Source: Amoebophrya sp. AT5.2
Taxonomy: Eukaryota > Sar > Dinophyceae > Syndiniales > Amoebophryaceae
DNA length: 60,982 bases
Direction of reading: 5' to 3'
Assembly (NCBI GenBank): GCA_005223375.1
Contig: RXOD01003809.1
Coordinates: 1-60,982, forward strand
Made by a program: the position numbers and the translations under genes. Below, one piece after another: positions 41,701 to 51,882 of the stretch. How positions within the stretch are numbered: the stretch's first letter is position 1; every line of letters begins with the position of its first letter. Under the pieces are notes generated by a model. The model worked only from the letters and a program-made list of their open reading frames with translations. It was not told the origin of the DNA and ran no database searches.

Positions 41701-44138
41701 AACATCATTTTTTTAAAGTGTACGTCGCCCGCTGCGTCTGTCGCAGGTTTTTTCCCGTTTCTGCTTTTCGTTTTTCGCCTGGGCGGCAACTCAAGAGACG
41801 TGGAGTGGCGTTTAGGTTTTTTGGATGCCCCGCCTTGGTCCGAGAACATGTTGCCCCCGAAGTCGCCAGTCAGCGCATCGTGTTCTGTGTCTGTCTGAAT
41901 TGCGGAGCTTGGCGCCGCTGTCGAGCTCGTGGCAGCTTCCGATAACAGTGTACCAGATGAGGATGACGTACTTGCGCCACTTTTACCTTGAGCACCCGCC
42001 ATCTCGCTGAAGTCGATCGACTTGGTTGTCGAGCTTCCACGCTTCTTTTTGTTCCTCGTGCCCGGCTTGCTCGCTGATGGTTGCCCTCCTCCCCCTCCGC
42101 CCTTCGCTGGCGACGAGCCTGCCGTACCCGGCTTGCTACCGGTGTCGAGAATTGACGTTGATGACGCAGCTTGCTTCTTGAGATGTCGGGACAATTGGTG
42201 AAGCAGCTTCTGGTCCACCTGAGAGGATTCGGGTGGGGGAGGCGCGGCCTTCTTCGCTGCGATGCGTGCTTTGCGCGCCCGAATGCGATCCTCAATCTGC
42301 GACGGGTGCTCGCCCATACTCGTCCCAAATTCCAGAAAGCTGCTGCCCCCCACGAAGGTGTTCTGCACAAACTCGGGGTCGTAGTCGGGACGCGGAAAAG
42401 CCGGAACGGAACGGTTGTTGTGGTTGCCGAGGCCCTGGTGTGCGAAACGTTTCTTTCTTCACGGTGGGATCACATGACTTAGAAGAATCACATTGACATA
42501 AAGCTTTCATAGATGCAGTACAAGAATAGAGAAGATGAAGTTGAAGATCAGTCATCAAGTTCTAGTTCCGAGTCAGGCGGAGTTCTTGATGTTTTGGAGT
42601 CCAATTCATTGGTGCAACACACGTACCGGTCCATGCGTGCTGCTTCCTCTGTGCATTGAATCCACCCAGTCTTTCCAGGTCGCGTGGTTCCGTCGATATT
42701 TGATGTCCCCCGCGCTCTCATGGTGTTGCCATCCGCCCGTCTTTGTCGGTGACGAAGACAAAGAACCCCCGCCTGAAATATTACCGCTCCCGGATCCGCC
42801 TCCGATGCTTGCCGAGTAATCATCTGCCGAGGCGCCGCTTCCTGCGTCTTTTCCCCCAGATCCCTCGGCCCCAGTTCCGCTCTCCGCCGGCACCAACCCC
42901 CGCGGGCAAGTCATCAGATTCTTTTGGCGTTTGCGATCGGCCTCGGCTTCACGTTTCCGATTCTCCTCAGAGATCCGCTTCTCAATTTCCTCCTCGATCG
43001 AGTTTTTCGACCCCAGGATGAAACCTGTTCCCTTCTCCCGTTTCTGTGGCGACTGCGATCGCGAGCGCGACGCCTGTCGCAGCATCGGTCTCAAATCTCG
43101 TAGATGCTTCGCAAACGTCCTCTGAAGCATCTCGATAGCAGGGCTCGTAGGTCGCTGATCCTCACCACCTTCTTGCCCGCTTTGTTCTCTTTGATGACGA
43201 TTCTGGCTGCGGATAGGGGACACCGCGAGCGAAGAAGACATCGACGCTCCTCGTCCTCCCGTAGTTACATCCATCTGCATCTTGATGCCGGTACCAGAAG
43301 CGATATTACGTGGCGACGCGTCCAACGAAACACTACCGGTCGCACCCAGGAAGGTGGCTAGCGTTGGGGCGTTTTTCAGCAGACTCGCGGTGGCTTGTTC
43401 ATCGACGTCCTGTCGTGCCTGCTTCGTCATCGCGCTGTACCGAGCCGCGACGCCACGGCCCCGCTTCATGCGTCCGCCCCCCCCGGCTGAGCTTTGCTTG
43501 CTTGCCGGCCGCGTGTTGGTGTTGCTGCCAGGCAGTTGCGAAGCCGAAGATCCGAACATGTTATGCGACCCATTCCCGTACTTTGCGCTCGGGGACGTGA
43601 CTCCTTCGAATCTGCGGAACGATGCAGAAATCTTGTTCGGGTCCTCGTAGCTGCGTGCATCGAGAATGCGCTCGACCGCGGACTGTAATTCCTGCTCCTC
43701 GGCCACGCGGCGGCTTGCCTCTTCAGGCGTTTCTTCTTCATCTCCTTCTCCGTCCTCGGATGAGTCGTCGCTGTGCGAGTTCCCTCCGATTTTTCGCGGC
43801 CCGCGAGTCCCGCCACGGGAGCAACCGCCCCGCGCACCGCCCCGCCCGCGCCGCCTACCGCCAGTTGGAGGAAATTCGAGAGAACGACTGCGCTTCAGTT
43901 TCGGAGGAGGTGGTGCGCCCGCGGGTGTTTCGCGCCGCCTTTTGTTGTTCCCACCTGCTCCGCGACTGCGGGGAGGCAGCTCCAGCGACCGGTGCTGTAG
44001 CGAGCTGCCCGAGGAGTACGCACGACTTCGATAGGACGAGAGAACGTCGGCAAAGCCTGGATCTCGGTCCGCCGAAGTAGAACTACTAGACGCCGCAGAT
44101 GTCTCGCCACCGCCTACCATGGTGTCGCGCATGGCCAT
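38709..44138 (-). CDS. Large disordered protein with C-terminal short J domain
   Basis: Three predicted exons, 44138-42627, 42434-41724 and 41414-38709, all phase 0 (donors GTACGT and GTACAC, acceptors CACCAG and GCGCAG), giving about 1,642 residues. Most of the chain is Ser/Arg/Gly-rich and disordered, with an Arg/Gly-rich stretch near 90-110 and SRSRSQSPQKRE near 370. The motif SLELPP/SLEFPP recurs three times with basic flanks. The last 60 residues contain QMLAKWHPDKNPE and ATRIFQFVQQELN, the HPD loop and following helix of a J domain with a shortened helix II. J domains stimulate Hsp70 ATPase, so an Hsp70 co-chaperone role is likely, possibly in RNA or vesicle biology. Client and location are unknown. 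Exon joining was judged from frame and composition, not transcripts. Confidence 0.72.
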
Positions 44139-44739
44139 GTTTTACGCTATGATGTCAGCGACGTGTTGATCAAAATCAAAACATGTACGTATCTATCTTT
44201 CTAGTACTATTGCCGCGTGCGTCTTAACCTCGGACCAACCACAAACTACACGAGAAGAAAATGTTTGCTCAGAAAGAGAAAACACGGCTGGTGCACTTCA
44301 ACGGGGTTGGCCCGCGCCCGCAGCCGTTAGAGTTAGACATCAACATCAGTACCTGTAAACGTTTGATGTTGAAGATCTGCCGATTGACTCTGACATCGAA
44401 ATGAAGCAGCTCGGAAAACGACGAGTGCGCCAGCCGCAGCTGCTACCGCTATCTTGACAGTGCACGAGAAAAGTCACGGTTCTTACGACTTGTTGTAACC
44501 TCTCGCTCATATGTTTCCTCGATATGGTGTCCGATTCCGATTCTGATCCGACGGGACAACTATGCGAATTATGCGAAAGCACAAAAATAGCGAAATCAAA
44601 AGCGAGCCAGTAGCCACACACGACTTCAAAGAACAACTTCAACAAGGAAACAGGAGAGGCATTCTCTCCGACATCGAGGATGGACGTGCTCCTGCGATGT
44701 ACTTGTTACACCTAGTACTTTCTCAGTATTGTTTTTTAT
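44139..44739. other. Intergenic region, no supported gene
   Basis: 600 bases between the PDI-like gene stop and the J-domain gene start. Only short ORFs without recognisable content. Confidence 0.5.
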
Positions 44740-45813
44740 CTACAGCTCTTCGTCCTCATCAACATCATGATCTTCAACTTCATCTTCGCGATGAGCTACG
44801 GGGCTCTTCGTAGTGGTCGTTGGTTTTGCTTTCTCTGTTTTCTGCTTCTTTTTCTTGTCGCTGGCACTTCCTGGCGGCCCTTTCGTGGTGAAGTCAGTGA
44901 GGGTTGTTTTTGCTACGCCCTCCTCCTTTTTGATGCCCAGCAGGTCTTCCAAAATTGCCTGCCGCTTGGCTGCCCACGCGATTTGCGTTATTGACGCCTT
45001 TTCGTCGTCGAAAACGGCGATGGCATCGCTGAGCGTTCTCTCCCATTTCTTCCGCAGCGCTTTGGCTCCTCTTCCTCCTCCTTTTGCACCAGCCGAATCT
45101 TCACTCCTGCCTGCGGTTGCTTTTCCGCCATTGAGCACCATTTTCTCGATGAACCTCAATTCTTTCGGCGAGCATCCTTTCTGCGCCTTCACCCCGCATG
45201 GCTTCGCCAGTTGCGTCGACACCCACTTTTTCAGCATGAACTCGTCCCGTTGGTACTTGTACTCCTCCCCCTTCGTCCCGGTCTTGTCCGTGAAGTAGCG
45301 CAGCGTTGGGTAGCCATGCACGCGGAACCGGGCGCAGAGGTCGAAGTGCTTGTCGCAGTCGACGTCGGCGATCTGAACGGACTTGTCCGACTCCCACACC
45401 TCGGCCAACTTGTCCCAGGCCGGCCGCAGCGCCTTGCAGTGCCCGCACCACGGCGCGTAGAACTTCACGAAGGTGGAGACCTGGGGGAGATCGGCAAACA
45501 CTTTATCGTCGAACGTTTGCGTGCCCAATTCCAGCATGAACGGAGACGGCTCTCTGGGAGGCTCCTCGGCCTGCGGCTTGTTCTCCGCCGAAGCCGATCC
45601 GCTTTTTTTATCGCCAGTGGAGGAGGTGGTCGCTTTCCCCCGAAGCTCCGCACTCGACGGTAGTGGGCGAGCGTCGTCATTTGCCCAGAGATTCGCGTCT
45701 TGTTCGAGATCCGCGGAACTAGAAGCACCGAGCGCAACTAGGTGCCAACCCAGGAGCTGCCCAAGAAGCCCAAGAGGAACGGCGAGAAACTTCGAAATTG
45801 TTTGACGCGACAT
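44740..45813 (-). CDS. Protein disulfide isomerase-like protein, single thioredoxin domain, DEEL end
   Basis: An unspliced 357-residue ORF from ATG at 45813. The N-terminus has a hydrophobic signal-like stretch (FLAVPLGLLGQLLGWHLVAL). After a Ser/Lys/Glu-rich linker, one thioredoxin fold spans about 93-205: ELGTQTFDDKVF, VKFYAPWCGHCKALRPAWDKLAE with the CGHC redox site, VDCDKHFDLC, and GYPTLRYF with its cis-Pro. The rest is helical and charged (KALRKKWERTLSDAI), then Lys/Thr-rich, ending DVDEDEEL. The final four residues resemble a KDEL-type ER retrieval signal. It should form or rearrange disulfides in secretory proteins. It is shorter than classic four-domain PDI; a PDIA6- or TMX-like type is possible. 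Confidence 0.9.
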   Translation of the reverse strand: MSRQTISKFLAVPLGLLGQLLGWHLVALGASSSADLEQDANLWANDDARPLPSSAELRGKATTSSTGDKKSGSASAENKPQAEEPPREPSPFMLELGTQTFDDKVFADLPQVSTFVKFYAPWCGHCKALRPAWDKLAEVWESDKSVQIADVDCDKHFDLCARFRVHGYPTLRYFTDKTGTKGEEYKYQRDEFMLKKWVSTQLAKPCGVKAQKGCSPKELRFIEKMVLNGGKATAGRSEDSAGAKGGGRGAKALRKKWERTLSDAIAVFDDEKASITQIAWAAKRQAILEDLLGIKKEEGVAKTTLTDFTTKGPPGSASDKKKKQKTEKAKPTTTTKSPVAHREDEVEDHDVDEDEEL

Positions 45814-46617
45814 CAGGTCGTAGCTGTAGGTGCTGGTGAACAGTATAGTTGAATGATGTAGATGATGATATTAACGGCCACGGCCAGGAAGCTGCGGTGA
45901 GGAGGCTCGATGAGAAAAGGACTAAGTCACGCTCACGACAATTTCAATTTATTACTTCGTTTTTAGTGGTGGAAGCCAGGTAGGACAACACTGATCTCAT
46001 CTACGGCATCTGGTGCATCATTGCGTCATTCAAACAAGAAGAAGAAGAAGAAGCAGGATTGCGCTAACGATCAATAGGATTGATACGTAGTACTAAACCT
46101 ATTCTTATTTCGAGGGGCACAATGCCCAGAATCACAGAGCGATGGGCTGGAAGTATCACGACAGCTGCACGAAGCTCATCATGCTGACGCTAGAGTGGCC
46201 ACCGGGATTTTCCCCTGCTTTTCTCTCGCACAATCAAGGTATGTTGCCGTATCCTGCTGCTGCATTATGTTTATGAGCTCAAGTGGATCACATAAACCGA
46301 GTTCGAGTTGTCCAATAACCGGCACTTTTGATTGCTTTTGCGTGGATCCTTACAACACGGGTCGTCAACACAATCAACCGTCTTTCAATGATTGCTGACA
46401 GATTCTGGGCGCAAGGAAGAGCGACCCGTCGCACCACATCCTCATCCTACTTCCTTTCGCGCGTCGCTTCGACTCCCACCCACGGCAAAAACATAATGAA
46501 AATACTAGTTGTCCGACACTATTAAGCTCCATTCATCGTCTTCCTTCAGGATCTGAATGCTGGCGAGTGTCAAAAAAAGTTCAGAGACTCACACTCATCT
46601 TTGGGAGCGACAGTCTG
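45814..46617. other. Intergenic region, no supported gene
   Basis: About 0.8 kb between the PDI-like start and the next gene's stop. It contains an (AAG)n-like run near 46029-46050. Short plus-strand ORFs are not convincing. Confidence 0.5.
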
Positions 46618-49600
46618 CTATGCGCCTGTGCCAGACACGTCGATAATGCGTTCCATTTTCTGTACAAATTGCTTTCCTGTGAGAGCGGCGTTTCCTTTGT
46701 GATCCTTCACCAGGGTGGCAGCGCCACGTGGGCCATGTAGAACGCGATGTGATCCCCGGCAGTTCAAGAGCAGTTGCGGCCTTGCTGTGCCGCAGCTCCC
46801 CGATTGCAGTTCGTTCCCGCTTGGAGTGGACGGATGGTGAACGCTGAGTAGTCCAACTTGACACAAGACTGCTAGGCCGCGCTTTGTATTCCGCCACCTC
46901 ATTCGCTTCTGAGCAATCGTGCCGAGAATGGACCGGGCTCGAGCGAGACGCGTGCTTTCGTCCTCCACCTGGCTTCTTGACGGCGCGGCGCACGATGATG
47001 AGGAGCCTTCGTTTCCTGGTGAAGGGCCGGCTGCATCTTCCCACTTGCCACCAGCTTTGAGGACAGAACGACGCATAGCGTCGTCCGCAGATGTGCCGGT
47101 CTCTTCCACCCACTGCTCACGAAATCTCTGCGCGCGCATGCGAGCACTGGCGAGTTTGAATCGGCCCGCGACTCCACGCGTCTTGATCTTGGGCTTCTTC
47201 TCTGATGTGCTGGGTGCCTCTTCGGCCATCGTGGTGGAAATGAAACCAGTTGCATCGTCAGACAAAAATGAAAAACCGTCTGCCAGCAGCGCCGCCGCCC
47301 GCGCTCTCGTGTCCTCCATACCGAAGCCGAGGATACAACTACCGCTCTTCTGGCTCTCGCGCAACACTTTGGCGATGGCATCGGGATCGTCACAGCCGAT
47401 CAGAGCGGCCTGTAGCAGTTGCTCCGCACTCAGATCGAGGCCATCCTGTTGACCGTGGGCGTCCCTTGGGGTCCCTGTTCCGGGAGCAGGAGAGTCGCCA
47501 TCTTCGGCATTGTCCAAGAATTGGTCCTGGGGATAACTGTCGGCCGTGTCTCGGTGCTCCCAGAAGAGGTTTTCCAAGTACTTATCGACGGCGTCCTCGG
47601 CTTTCGGAAGCGCGAACGGGATACGGCCTGTGACACAGCGACGCTTCTCCTCGCAAGTTCCTACAAGTCCGTTCTCAAACAGATACCCTTCAAGAGCGTC
47701 AATTGCTTGCTGGTCGTGTTGAGAGCTGTCACCGAGTGTAATCCAATGCTGCAGAGCATGCGCGCGCCCTCTAGACTCCGAATCGGCTCCCTCGAAAACA
47801 GCACCAAAACACGCCCGCTTTTTCCGCTCCCCCATCCGCATCAGCCAATTCATTCGCGGCCAATTCCAGTTGTAGAGGCTCAAGAGCAAGTCCATGTCCA
47901 AGTCGAGGCTATTGCTTTTGTTAAAAAAGATGCTTTCTAACAGCAGTTCACCAGTTTTATCGTCGCGAGCGCCGTAAAACTCAAAGTCCTCTCCACTATT
48001 GGGCTTGCTCATGAATTCCTTGCGGAGGCCAGAAACATGAGTCGACTCGCCGACATACAGCTGCGCGCGCTGCAATGTTGCTTCCGCGATCTCGGCCTCT
48101 GTTTCGGGAGCCGCCTTCCCATGCGTCCTTTTCATCTCGCGCAGTACCTCCCTTCTGCTATCTGCCAGAAAACGGCCAAAGTCAACGATCTCGAAGGCAA
48201 TAAAGGACGCCTGCTCGACGTCAACCAATGACGGCATGTGCGGTCTATTTCGCATCACAAAGAAGCCCCGTTGAATGCCTCGGCAATTGAGATCCTCGGC
48301 AATAGATAAGCTGCCACCTTTGCCTTTGTTCATGCTGCATTCCATTTCGCGGATGATGCGTTTCACTGGTTCCTTTGTTTCGCGGATGATGCGTGCCACC
48401 TTTGCCTTTGTTTCGCGGATGATGCGTTTCACTGGTTCTGCTTTCGCGGCTTCCTGGCCTGCCAGAAGGACGTCTCGAGTAGCAACCTTACTGGTCCAGA
48501 GCCATGATGCTGGGGCCGGAAAACGACGATGGGCGTCCGCATGTTCAATCAAAGTAACGACGATTGGGTTACCGCTGTCCCAAAAGAGGTATGCCCAGCA
48601 AATGTTGCCGCAGCCCGAACCTCCAGACGTCGCGGGGACCGCGGGCATTGCGATGTTCTCGCGCGTGGTGAAGGCACTTGGAATCGCCTGCGCAAAAAAG
48701 GAAACGGCGACCGCTTGCAGAATGTAGAGGCTGGCATAAATTCTGTCGTTATCTTTCAAGAGCTGCGCAACGTGGCGGAGCGCGTGGCGCGTAATGTCCG
48801 GCTCCGTGCACCAATCGTCCGCAGTAGCGCCGGGAAGATGCACATTTCGAAAGGGAGGAACGCGATGCTCAAAGACGGCCTGCAGCGAGTCGTTCCTGGT
48901 AGCGCGAAATGCATGATCCACTGGGCATCCTCTTTCACGACAGAGAGGATCACTTATATTCTTATCCGACCAGTCCAAGAATTGCCGTAGCGCCTTGTGA
49001 ACTACTGCGTCGAAGCAGTTCACGTAGTCCTGCACATCTGGACTCGTCGACCACGTGGTTCGCTGCGGGCAAGGCTTGCTGGGATGAAGACCGCTCGGCG
49101 CTGCCGGGAATGAGGGCGACGAGTCGTTCGGTGCGATGCTTGTTGCTGCTTCGGCTTTTTTCGAGTTGGAACCTGACTTGAACTTGTAGTTCTTCTGCCT
49201 TGGAGGTTGCTCGTTATCGTCCTTCTCCTTGCAGCAGTCGAGCACAAACTTTTTCGTTAGCTTCATTGCTGCTGTGAGCTGTTTACGAAGTTTTCCTTGA
49301 AGAGCATTATCTTGTTGCTCACCGCATCCGGTCGAACCGTGCTGAAGGCGGATCTTCTTCTCGAGTAGGCTTTCAGCCGCCGCGAACTGGACCTGCGCCG
49401 CGTCTACGTCACCGGCTTCACGAGCGTCCCTCAAGCGGGAAAGAATGTCGGCTGCTTCTACTTCTTGCTCTCGTCCATCGCGGTGCTGCCGGTCTGGGGC
49501 TAGCGCTAACGAACAAGAAGTCGTCGAACAGCCGGCCTTCGTCGCATTTGGATCTTCATCATCTGCTCCAGCGTGTTCGTCGTTCGCGTCGAACCCGAAA

Positions 49601-50706
49601 CACTCATCAACATCGTGGATCAAATCGTCGACCAGTGCCAAGTTCTTCGCAGGGAGGCGCACTCTTGCATTTTTTTCCAATGGGAAACGGATTAGCAGTG
49701 AGAGGTTAGCCGCGTCGCATTCGCCGGTGACCGACGTCGTGACGATTTCGTCTACGAAGCCGCGTTGGCGATTGTACTTTACGTGCGCACTGCCCGGCGG
49801 AAAAGAATGGACTTCCACAACATCGTACCGAAACCACGCTAAGTCCGCACCGCAACTTTTCCGACTCCTGGGCTCGTCGCTCGGGTTGCCTTTCTGCTGA
49901 TTCCAATCAGAACAAGCCGCCCGCGCAGGAACGATTGCTTCGTCACGACTGGTAACGGAGGCTGAGGCGCGAGCAGTTTCTAACGAAGCCGAAGGAGAAG
50001 TTGAGCTTGAGCTATCCGCAGAAGATACGGCAGATGCTGTCGATGAGCAGGATGAGTTTTTCGATTCTGCGTTGATATTGTTAGTCTCAGCCCCCGAGAA
50101 AGTTACCGGCTCGCTGCAAATCGCGTCCGTGGTTTTTCCGCTTTCCTCACTTTCCATTTCTCGCATGCAGATTGTGATCATGTGTCTCAGACGGTCAAAC
50201 CCCATTTCCGAGAAGGTGGCCGTGTCGTCATCCCTGTCAAACGTGAGCCGAGGGCGCGGCGGCATTTTCGCGTCAAATAATCCGGGCTCATCGATGATTA
50301 GTACGATTTCAAAACCAATGACCTCCAGCGAGTTTTTGCGTGCGCCGTCCAAGTAGCCAGCCAGGATACGGGTGAGCTTTCGCGCTGTCAACTTCTCGAG
50401 CGCGTTTCGAGAACCGGTCTCCACGAGTTGTCTTCCCACGGAAGACTGGCACTCGTCATCATACATGATGAAGGTGCCGCGTGCAGCTGTTTCCCGAAGC
50501 AACGACAGGTAGGGGTAGCTTTCGGGGAATTCGTCTTGCTGATCCGAAAGCTCCGAACAGATCCACCAGATAGGATTCTTCTCCTGTTCATCTTCCTCAT
50601 CCTTGCATACATCGTCCGATGAGGAGTCTTCGGCCCGATGCGTTCTGTGTGACATGTTGTCGGAGGATGCGCTTCTTCTAGCCGCGGTCGTGTCTCCGGC
50701 GGCCAC
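46618..50706 (-). CDS. Large protein of unknown function with an 11-residue repeat
   Basis: An open frame of more than 1,340 codons. The first in-frame ATG is MSHRTHRAED at about 50655. The frame stays open upstream to about 50829, where a TAG (GACTAG|AAC) could be an acceptor, and that stretch encodes a basic, coding-looking segment (SKFFTKYHRKYRYPEIRAA), so a 5' exon is likely. The protein mixes acidic and Ser-rich disorder with folded-looking parts (IWWICSELSDQ, RGTFIMYDDECQSSVGRQLV, FEIVLIIDEPGLFD, YASLYILQAVAVSFFAQAI, WAYLFWDSGNPIVVTLIEHADAH). Near residues 755-787 a short repeat reads EPVKRIIRETK, AKVARIIRETK, EPVKRIIREME. I recognise no family or active site. The last 60 residues look less protein-like, so the true 3' end may differ. 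Confidence 0.62.
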   Translation of the reverse strand: MAAGDTTAARRSASSDNMSHRTHRAEDSSSDDVCKDEEDEQEKNPIWWICSELSDQQDEFPESYPYLSLLRETAARGTFIMYDDECQSSVGRQLVETGSRNALEKLTARKLTRILAGYLDGARKNSLEVIGFEIVLIIDEPGLFDAKMPPRPRLTFDRDDDTATFSEMGFDRLRHMITICMREMESEESGKTTDAICSEPVTFSGAETNNINAESKNSSCSSTASAVSSADSSSSTSPSASLETARASASVTSRDEAIVPARAACSDWNQQKGNPSDEPRSRKSCGADLAWFRYDVVEVHSFPPGSAHVKYNRQRGFVDEIVTTSVTGECDAANLSLLIRFPLEKNARVRLPAKNLALVDDLIHDVDECFGFDANDEHAGADDEDPNATKAGCSTTSCSLALAPDRQHRDGREQEVEAADILSRLRDAREAGDVDAAQVQFAAAESLLEKKIRLQHGSTGCGEQQDNALQGKLRKQLTAAMKLTKKFVLDCCKEKDDNEQPPRQKNYKFKSGSNSKKAEAATSIAPNDSSPSFPAAPSGLHPSKPCPQRTTWSTSPDVQDYVNCFDAVVHKALRQFLDWSDKNISDPLCRERGCPVDHAFRATRNDSLQAVFEHRVPPFRNVHLPGATADDWCTEPDITRHALRHVAQLLKDNDRIYASLYILQAVAVSFFAQAIPSAFTTRENIAMPAVPATSGGSGCGNICWAYLFWDSGNPIVVTLIEHADAHRRFPAPASWLWTSKVATRDVLLAGQEAAKAEPVKRIIRETKAKVARIIRETKEPVKRIIREMECSMNKGKGGSLSIAEDLNCRGIQRGFFVMRNRPHMPSLVDVEQASFIAFEIVDFGRFLADSRREVLREMKRTHGKAAPETEAEIAEATLQRAQLYVGESTHVSGLRKEFMSKPNSGEDFEFYGARDDKTGELLLESIFFNKSNSLDLDMDLLLSLYNWNWPRMNWLMRMGERKKRACFGAVFEGADSESRGRAHALQHWITLGDSSQHDQQAIDALEGYLFENGLVGTCEEKRRCVTGRIPFALPKAEDAVDKYLENLFWEHRDTADSYPQDQFLDNAEDGDSPAPGTGTPRDAHGQQDGLDLSAEQLLQAALIGCDDPDAIAKVLRESQKSGSCILGFGMEDTRARAAALLADGFSFLSDDATGFISTTMAEEAPSTSEKKPKIKTRGVAGRFKLASARMRAQRFREQWVEETGTSADDAMRRSVLKAGGKWEDAAGPSPGNEGSSSSCAAPSRSQVEDESTRLARARSILGTIAQKRMRWRNTKRGLAVLCQVGLLSVHHPSTPSGNELQSGSCGTARPQLLLNCRGSHRVLHGPRGAATLVKDHKGNAALTGKQFVQKMERIIDVSGTGA
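48346..48443 (-). repeat. 33-bp tandem repeat, three copies, in coding sequence
   Basis: Three near-copies of a 33-base unit built around CGCGGATGATGCG (plus-strand reading) encode three 11-residue helices of the form xPVKRIIRETK. The frame is kept, so it is probably a short amphipathic basic helix repeat expanded by slippage. Confidence 0.8.
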
Positions 50707-51882
50707 AGCTGCGCGGATCTCCGGATATCGATATTTTCGATGGTACTTCGTGAAGAACTTACTATACGCGTGACGCCGTCGTTTGCTCGCGCGATGATGT
50801 GGTCTGTCCTTTTGCTTGTTGTAGTTCTAGTCAAACGTTATTAATCCTCCCAAATAGATACAACTGGACTCCATCTGAGATTTACAGAAACAACCAACAA
50901 ACAATCCATTGAAACGAACGATGAACTGGAACGACGTGAACTCTAGAGCTTGATCGTCGTGCTTGATCCGGTCGGGCCGTGCGTCTTTCCGTAGAAGCTC
51001 AAACTCCAGTCAATGCAGCAAATAAAATGGTTGAAAATAAAAAATTAAGAAGCAAGGTGAAGGGCAAGATGCATGGGGGTGGCTCCTTATATCTTATCTA
51101 CGGTCGCCGGAATGGGAAACAATATTAATTTATAGTAAGAAAGTAGTACAGCAACAGCTGCAATTTCCGCGCGGATACTTCTGCGAGTTGTGCTTGTGCT
51201 GGCGGTGTGCCGCGATATCTATGTTGATTCTGATAGTGAAGATAAAGATCGATTCATCACGATTGATGAATATGTTGCAGCAGCTGTCGGTACATCAAGA
51301 TCACATCATTTTTTTTTTATGATACTCGAGAATCAGATACAGATTCAGAAGTCGCGGTTGCGGAGATTGCAAGACAAGTAGAGAGCTGCTGTGCTGTTGC
51401 GGTGCTTCGCGTACAACGCGTTTTTTTGTACAAATTTAATTTTAAAGTAAGTACCTTCTATTTTGAGACACTGCAACAAACCGTAACCGTAACTGTTACT
51501 GTTCAAGTTTGTCTAGCAAAGAACAATGACGACGAGCACGAGCCGCGACGAATAAGCAAAACGTCATCGCAGGCGCAGTCTGCAGGCGAGTGCATTCTGC
51601 AAGGTTCGCTGTTATTCTCTGTCATTCATTGTGGATGTTCTTCTTGGAAGTCGCACCTTTGTTCATTCTTATGGCGAAAACAAGCCAATAAAGCTCATAC
51701 CCATGATAGCTGAATCAAGTCAAAACTGAGGAGTAGAGCCAAATAAAGCCTGTTTCGTGGTGGAGGTGTATGGTGAGCGTGAGTTTTAGATGCCCGCGAA
51801 ACGACTATGGCAACGAGCAAGAGAAACAAGAAATAGAAATGTTCCTTTTTCATTGGTCGCGGCCGCCGCTGCCGCTCTTCTT
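50707..51882. other. Intergenic region, possibly with a 5' exon of the unknown gene
   Basis: About 1.2 kb between the ABC transporter stop and the large unknown protein. The part to about 50829 continues the unknown gene's reading frame. The rest is AT-rich with poly-T tracts (51308-51320, 51420-51430) and no supported gene. Confidence 0.5.

Noticed and set aside
41595..41723. Transmembrane-like tail at the end of the middle exon frame of the J-domain gene
   Set aside because: The hydrophobic stretch is translated intron: a GAC|GTACAC donor precedes it and a matching phase-0 acceptor joins the next exon.
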